Positions 6,655 through 11,146 of a stretch of DNA of 11,146 nt are shown in pieces (positions within the stretch are counted from its first letter, which is position 1; every line of letters begins with the position of its first letter). Position numbers and translations under genes: made by a program. The notes under the pieces were generated by a model, which was not told the origin of the DNA, ran no database searches, and saw only the letters and a list, made by a program, of their open reading frames with translations. The DNA is from an uncultured Armatimonadota bacterium (GTDB lineage Bacteria > Armatimonadota > UBA5829 > DTJY01): assembly GCA_937875395.1 (NCBI GenBank), contig CALNCU010000308.1, positions 1 to 11,146 of the forward strand, given 5' to 3'.

Positions 6655-7878
6655 CTACTTTGTTCCCAGGGCTGAAAGCGGCTTGTCTGAAGAATAAATA
6701 GAGAGCACTTCCTCTTTGGTAAGCGGGCGGCTCCATATGGCAAAATCGTCCAGCTTGCCATCAAGATAGCTCCCCCGAGAATAGCCTATGTAAATCTGAT
6801 CCACGGGCTTGGGCGCGCCGAAGCTGCCTGTCTTTGATGTGTGGATGCTGTTGCCATCTACAAATATCTCGCTCGTCATCTGGCCGTTCTCGTACTTCCA
6901 GTTGAATACCATGTGGTGCCAGCCCGTGGCCGAGGGCTTTACCTGATCGAGGCCAAAGCTGCCGCTGCACATGCCCTTTGTGCGATCTATCATCACATGG
7001 TATATGTTCCCCTGTGTAACCTTGCCTTTCTTGCTCTTGGGCCAGGCGATTATATTCATGGCTGTGTTCGCGCCCCATCCTGTGTATTCCGGCTTGGTAC
7101 ACACCGCAGAGAAGATTGACCCTCCCACATCCGTAAACTCCTTGTTCTCAAGCCAGGGTGCCTTTACCCAGCAGGAGATTGAGCCCTGCTTCTGGTTGAA
7201 GTACCCGCCGTTTGCGGGGACGGTTATCCAGTCGCAGCCGCGTATCTTCAGGGGCTCGGAGAAGGTGTTTGCAAAGGTTGTGCCCTTCTCAAGTTGAACG
7301 TTATCTATCAGTACATCGCCCGAGAGTTTGAGCCGAAGGGTGCCGGAATCCTGGTCCGGGCAGAATGACACCACTATCCGCCCGAAGTCACCGGCAGGGG
7401 CATCGAAGCGCCCAAGAGCCTTTACCTTGCCGCCCATTGAAAGCTCCACTACTATCTTCCCGGCCTTCACGGATTTTGCGTAGAAGGAGAAGGCATAGGC
7501 GGAATCCACGCCCAACTCCGTAAGCGGAAGCGCAACCACGGCCCCGTCCTTTGCGGAGAGGCAGGGAGTATTCTTAATTCCGCCCGAGGGCACCCTGTCC
7601 GCATCGGAGAGAATCCAGCCGTCCATGTCCTCCGTTTTGAAATCTCCGTTCGGCACCAGGTTAGTAGTCCTGCGCTCCATGAGAAGGGCCTTTCCGTACT
7701 TGCCGTCCTCAACCACCCGAATGGACGGTTGTATGGCTACTCCCGGGTACGTTGAGGTAAGGCTCTCTCCATCCAAATACAAGAGCATGGAGTCTTTAAG
7801 TGAGGCTGCCGTGCAGGATGCGGCAACCACCGTAAGCGCAAGGATAATCCCTGCAGATTTGATCTTGAAAGAAAACAT
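6655..7878 (-). CDS. Exported LamG/concanavalin-fold protein with a CBM-like N-terminal module
   Basis: A 407-residue exported protein. Residues 1-25 form a signal sequence with a basic start (FKIK) and hydrophobic IILALTVVAA. The Cys at 22 (AASC) could be a lipidation site, though Ala at -3 is atypical. Residues 73-200 begin NLVPNGDFKTEDMDGW and include IDNVQLEKG (191-199), the usual outline of a CBM4/9-type or similar beta-sandwich module. Residues 205-395 form a LamG-like concanavalin fold: GSISCWVKAPW (232-242), GWHHMVFNW (319-327), EIFVDG (337-342) and the closing YLDGKLDDFAIWSRPLTKEE (371-390), highly typical of the LamG_3 type. I see no catalytic motif, so binding or adhesion to glycans is most likely. 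AGGAGG lies 5 nt before the ATG, next to the stop of the upstream DUF4838 gene 12 bp away, indicating co-transcription and coupled translation. Confidence 0.85.
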   Translation of the reverse strand: MFSFKIKSAGIILALTVVAASCTAASLKDSMLLYLDGESLTSTYPGVAIQPSIRVVEDGKYGKALLMERRTTNLVPNGDFKTEDMDGWILSDADRVPSGGIKNTPCLSAKDGAVVALPLTELGVDSAYAFSFYAKSVKAGKIVVELSMGGKVKALGRFDAPAGDFGRIVVSFCPDQDSGTLRLKLSGDVLIDNVQLEKGTTFANTFSEPLKIRGCDWITVPANGGYFNQKQGSISCWVKAPWLENKEFTDVGGSIFSAVCTKPEYTGWGANTAMNIIAWPKSKKGKVTQGNIYHVMIDRTKGMCSGSFGLDQVKPSATGWHHMVFNWKYENGQMTSEIFVDGNSIHTSKTGSFGAPKPVDQIYIGYSRGSYLDGKLDDFAIWSRPLTKEEVLSIYSSDKPLSALGTK

Positions 7879-7890
7879 GCAATCCTCCTG

Positions 7891-10413
7891 TTATTTAAAG
7901 ATAAGGTAGCCGAACCTGTCCGGCTGACCGAATAGCCCGAAGGTGGGCGACCAGCAGATTAATTCCTGATCCTTGCCGAAGCTTCTTACCCGGCAGATGT
8001 TGAAGCCCCATATGTCTCCGGGGAGCGGTGCGTTCCCGCCAAATGATGCCAGGGGCACGCATACCTCTGCCGACCAGAGATCTGCGCCCTTCTTTACGGC
8101 AACCGTCGCCCCGGAATCCCACAGGCCGGAAGCGATACCGTTGCTCTTTACCTCCGCTATGGTGCCCAGAGAGTTGCTGAGAATCTGGAAGTATGACTTC
8201 CTTGAGCCCAGTGGATCAAAGAATATCTCCACATCATTCTCGTTCCATACGGGGCCGCCGCGTTTGGTGATGGAATCCTTTATATCCGCCATGCGGGGCT
8301 CACGGCATTCTATCCCTATGTAGATGTTCGCCGAATCCCTTACCACGCGCGCGGTGGTCTCTACCCCGGCCTGCGAGGCATCGGTATTATGCTTGTCTAC
8401 GCTTATTATCTGGGCGCCCTGCCAGGCGGCATCGGAGAGGTCCCCATCTATTGCGGGAGCAGTCTTTGCAAGCGATGCTGAAACCTTTGCTTTGCCTCCG
8501 CTCATCTGCGAGAGTATGTAATCGTAGACTTCCGGTTTGAGCGGCAGGCTGAATTTTTCATCTATGGAAAAGACTCCGGTCTTTGCCTCTGCAAAAAGGT
8601 TGGTATACTGGCCCGCGTTGACCATGGCTATGCGTTCCTTGGATATGTTTCTGGCCCGGATCACATCTTCCTTCTGCGGGTTGGTATTTCCTATTATCTT
8701 CTTTGAAAGCCCGTACAGTTCGCACGTCATGCGGGTGAACTCCAGATCATCGGCAAGGAGCTTTATGCGGGCCTGCTGGCCGGGATCAGACGTCTGTGCC
8801 ATGGCGTTCTTTACCAAAGGCATGCACTCCTCGTATAGGCCATTGTACACAATATCAAACGCCGCCGGGAACGATTTTACCGTACCTATCGCTATATCCT
8901 GGCTGGATACAGCCTTATTCGCAAAGAGCCCCCAGCGATTCTCCACCGTATCAAAGTACTTGCGGATGAAGGGAGCGGCCTTTTCCCCGTAGCATTTGTT
9001 AAGGGCATCCGTATACAGGGCATCTATATCCTGCGAAGGATCCCATGCCATTTGAAGCGTAAGGTAGTTGTTCAGCCCGGATGCGGCAAAACTGGTTATG
9101 TTACACATGGCATAACCCTTCACATTAGCCTTGTTCAAATTTGAGAAAAGGTCTTTAAGCACACCCTTATGCATGCAGGGCAAATCCCCGCTGCCATGGC
9201 CTTCGGGATGGCTGTAGAAGAATAAGTTATCCCCCATCGTCTTCCTCCATGGCAGAAGGCGCCTGTTAAGATGATCGGAGACAGACTTCCTGGATTTATA
9301 GAGGGAGTTTATATCGTTCTGCACATCCATGATGTAGATGCTGGGATGCACTTTTGCATAGGTGGGAGGGTCCACAAAGTAGGAGTACGAGTAGAGCCCG
9401 AACTTCTGATCCGGGAGTTCCTTCACTACCCTTTTTGCAACCTCGCTTGCATAGGTTACAATTCTGTCCGTAAGCACTGGACGGCCGTCCGAGAAGAACT
9501 TCCTGTCCAGGGCGCGGCAGTTTTCGCACTCGCAGAAATCCCCGCCGTCGTTGGGAGAGAGGGGGAACATTACGCCAGGGTACTTCTTTCCGTAGGCCAC
9601 CGCCACCCGCGCGAACTCATCCAGGGCGCCCGCGTTGGTGGTGCACATCTGCGGGGCGAGCGGTCTTTCTGCGAGCCTGCGCCCGTTGACAAGGGCGAAC
9701 CATTCCGGGTGATCCTTAAAGTATGTCTCCGCCTTGAAGTTCTCTATCCAGGAATGCGTGGCGTTCCAGATGATGCTCCAACCAGCCCTGTTATGCCTCT
9801 CCCAGCCTTTTACGTCCTTTATCCTGGCTGCGGGGGCGTTTACGGTCCACAGGTAGGTCATGCGCCGGTAGATCATGGAGGGGGCGTCCTTGCAATCCTG
9901 GTCTGCCACCACCAGCTTATCCGCATGAGGAACGTATTCCCCGTCCTTGCCGGGCATGAACCAGCGTATGTTGAGCTCCTTCTCAAGGAACCGGGATACG
10001 CCGTTCCATGTGCCCGCCTGCGGGGCGGAACGCCAGTGGTCGGAATCCGGGGAGCCGGGGGTATCCTTTCCGGCTATGACAAGGTTCTTCCCAACGGTCT
10101 TTATGCGGAAACCTTCCGCCTTTATGCCGTCAAGATTTACCCCAAGCGATTTTGCCGCAGGGCCTTCACCCACTACTATGGCAGGCTTTGCGCCGGGGAC
10201 GTCTGCTTTCACTATCTCAAGCTTTGCGCCGGTGGCCTTCTGCACGTACTCCTGCAGGTCCTGTGCCGCCCGCACGGTTATGGGCAGGGCATTCTTCGCC
10301 ACTACTATCTCATAATCGCTCTTGCCGCCGTCCACTATTGTGAGCGCCGCCTGCACAGGCATACATGCCACTACAAGCATAACCGGTATCGCTAAAACGC
10401 CTCTAAAGTTCAT
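7891..10413 (-). CDS. Exported DUF4838 protein with C-terminal CBM9-like domain
   Basis: An 840-residue exported multidomain protein. Residues 1-22 are a signal peptide, with likely cleavage after PVQA; VVAC (14-17) also fits a lipobox, so a lipoprotein is possible. Residues 30-170 resemble the alpha/beta domain that precedes the catalytic barrel in GH20/GH67-type enzymes (AAQDLQEYVQKATGAKLEIV, 49-68). The DUF4838 core follows (about 180-500), with NATHSW (217-222), HPEWFAL (235-241) and the signature FPLSPNDGGDFCECENCRAL (283-302), including Cys294-x-Cys296-x2-Cys299. A helical linker (about 500-650) leads to a CBM9-like beta-sandwich (652-840), starting APAIDGDLSDAAW and containing WNENDVEIFFDP. 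The family is widespread in polysaccharide degraders and is thought to act on glycans, but I cannot name its reaction. AAGGGGG lies 6 nt before the ATG. It sits between a pseudopilin gene and the LamG gene. Confidence 0.9.
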   Translation of the reverse strand: MNFRGVLAIPVMLVVACMPVQAALTIVDGGKSDYEIVVAKNALPITVRAAQDLQEYVQKATGAKLEIVKADVPGAKPAIVVGEGPAAKSLGVNLDGIKAEGFRIKTVGKNLVIAGKDTPGSPDSDHWRSAPQAGTWNGVSRFLEKELNIRWFMPGKDGEYVPHADKLVVADQDCKDAPSMIYRRMTYLWTVNAPAARIKDVKGWERHNRAGWSIIWNATHSWIENFKAETYFKDHPEWFALVNGRRLAERPLAPQMCTTNAGALDEFARVAVAYGKKYPGVMFPLSPNDGGDFCECENCRALDRKFFSDGRPVLTDRIVTYASEVAKRVVKELPDQKFGLYSYSYFVDPPTYAKVHPSIYIMDVQNDINSLYKSRKSVSDHLNRRLLPWRKTMGDNLFFYSHPEGHGSGDLPCMHKGVLKDLFSNLNKANVKGYAMCNITSFAASGLNNYLTLQMAWDPSQDIDALYTDALNKCYGEKAAPFIRKYFDTVENRWGLFANKAVSSQDIAIGTVKSFPAAFDIVYNGLYEECMPLVKNAMAQTSDPGQQARIKLLADDLEFTRMTCELYGLSKKIIGNTNPQKEDVIRARNISKERIAMVNAGQYTNLFAEAKTGVFSIDEKFSLPLKPEVYDYILSQMSGGKAKVSASLAKTAPAIDGDLSDAAWQGAQIISVDKHNTDASQAGVETTARVVRDSANIYIGIECREPRMADIKDSITKRGGPVWNENDVEIFFDPLGSRKSYFQILSNSLGTIAEVKSNGIASGLWDSGATVAVKKGADLWSAEVCVPLASFGGNAPLPGDIWGFNICRVRSFGKDQELICWSPTFGLFGQPDRFGYLIFK

Positions 10414-10465
10414 ACATATCCCCCTTATCCGCCCCTACTTAAATAAGATGCCCTACGAAAATTAG

Positions 10466-11146
10466 TTAAGGCGTAATATTGCCCCATGCCTGCCAATCTG
10501 TCATTGGATACAGGTATAGGTCTTTATGGCTGGATCCAAATTCCGCCCAAGTACCTGGAAATTTCATTACCCTAACGTGCCCATCCGCCCACAGGCAGTT
10601 GGCAAAATCGCTATGCCTGTTCTCGATAGGATAATTTGGGTAACTCGCCGAAGCGTATATTATATAGGCAGTACCATCACACGCCACCAAAGCTTTCTCC
10701 GGCACTTGAATCTTGGAAAGTTGTATGGGGGCTACATTACTGCCGTATGCATTATCGCCCCATCTATGCGACATGCCATAGCTTTTCCCATAGTCTGGCT
10801 TAGTATCACTTGGGCACAGATAAACTCGGGGCGCATTTACCTCGGAACCGGTGGCTGTATCGCCCGAAGGTTTTGAGTACTTTGCTGCAGGAAGATATAC
10901 TTGCAGCGTTGTGCTCCAGGCAGTAGCTTTACCGGCACTATTAACGCACTCGCACATTATGAATGTCTCATCATAATCCTGCGCATACATAAGCCATGCC
11001 GTGCCTATCTGTTTCAGGTTATTCTGGCAGGTTGATTGCCTGGCCTTCTCCCTTGCCTTGGCAAAGACCGGAAAGAGTATGGCAGCTAATATTGCTATTA
11101 TAGCTATAACTACCAACAATTCAATAAGTGTGAAACCCCGGTTCCT
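10466..11146 (-). CDS. H-X9-DG (DUF1559-like) type II secretion pseudopilin, 5' end beyond the window
   Basis: The reading frame is open to the window edge, so the true start lies outside; 226 residues are visible. It enters as RNRGFTLIELLVVIAIIAIL, the prepilin leader with peptidase cleavage between Gly and Phe and the Glu at +5. The hydrophobic helix ends in FPVFAKAREKARQ, followed by CQNNLKQIGTAWLMYAQDYDE. Near the end, HSDFANCLWADG (His at 10613-10615, Asp-Gly at 10580-10585) is the H-X9-DG motif of these pseudopilins. They are processed by PilD-type peptidase and are thought to assemble in type II secretion or type IV pilus-like systems; many genomes carry dozens. The C-terminus ends DLYLYPMTDWQAWGNITP. 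A 52-bp gap without a terminator leads to the DUF4838 gene, so the two are probably co-transcribed. By eye the gene is somewhat AT-richer than its neighbours. Confidence 0.92.
   Translation of the reverse strand, partial: RNRGFTLIELLVVIAIIAILAAILFPVFAKAREKARQSTCQNNLKQIGTAWLMYAQDYDETFIMCECVNSAGKATAWSTTLQVYLPAAKYSKPSGDTATGSEVNAPRVYLCPSDTKPDYGKSYGMSHRWGDNAYGSNVAPIQLSKIQVPEKALVACDGTAYIIYASASYPNYPIENRHSDFANCLWADGHVRVMKFPGTWAEFGSSHKDLYLYPMTDWQAWGNITP

Noticed and set aside
9271..10395. Long open frame of 374 codons on the plus strand, antisense to the DUF4838 gene
   Set aside because: It lies wholly inside a gene with clear signal peptide, DUF4838 signature and CBM9 domain. Its translation has no recognisable motif, and it arises from the codon bias of the opposite strand.

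Overview
The window looks like a chromosomal segment of a saccharolytic bacterium, most likely Armatimonadota, with Lentisphaerota or Planctomycetota as alternatives. The main clue is the truncated gene at the right edge. It is an H-X9-DG type pseudopilin with a FPVFAKAREKARQ segment followed by CQNNLKQIG, a form I associate with Armatimonadota. A DUF4838/CBM9 exported protein, a LamG protein and a divergent uroporphyrinogen-decarboxylase-fold protein fit that lifestyle. This assignment is an inference from protein families, not from a marker gene.

Layout: 1-268 holds a broken transposase, of which only the N-terminal helix-turn-helix is left (33-164), joined to about 100 bp of unassigned sequence. 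The minus strand from 5585 down to 269 carries three genes: a large galactokinase-like GHMP kinase (3717-5585), a GH36-type alpha-galactosidase (1529-3529) and a URO-D-fold protein (269-1396). A strong bidirectional terminator (3660-3696) separates the kinase from the glycosidase, so the glycosidase probably has its own promoter. The 132-bp gap between glycosidase and URO-D gene holds a 16-bp perfect palindrome and a GC-rich hairpin.

A D-hexose-6-phosphate mutarotase-like gene (5724-6611, plus strand) diverges from the kinase across a 138-bp control region. It converges on the next cluster at a GC-rich hairpin (6615-6651). From 11146 down to 6655 the minus strand carries a tight apparent operon: pseudopilin (5' end outside the window), 52-bp gap, DUF4838/CBM9 protein, 12-bp gap, LamG/carbohydrate-binding protein. 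The last two have export signals.

How they may work together (inference): exported carbohydrate-active proteins and a pilin-like protein act on polysaccharide or glycoconjugate at the surface. The cytoplasmic alpha-galactosidase releases sugar from imported oligosaccharides, and the kinase and mutarotase process the sugar. No transporter or regulator lies in the window. The galactokinase-like protein keeps the catalytic residues but has altered sugar-contact positions, so its substrate may not be galactose. The most interesting points are this kinase, the pairing of a pseudopilin with exported carbohydrate-active proteins, and the URO-D-fold protein next to a glycosidase. I see no CRISPR array, tRNA, rRNA, phage or defence module.
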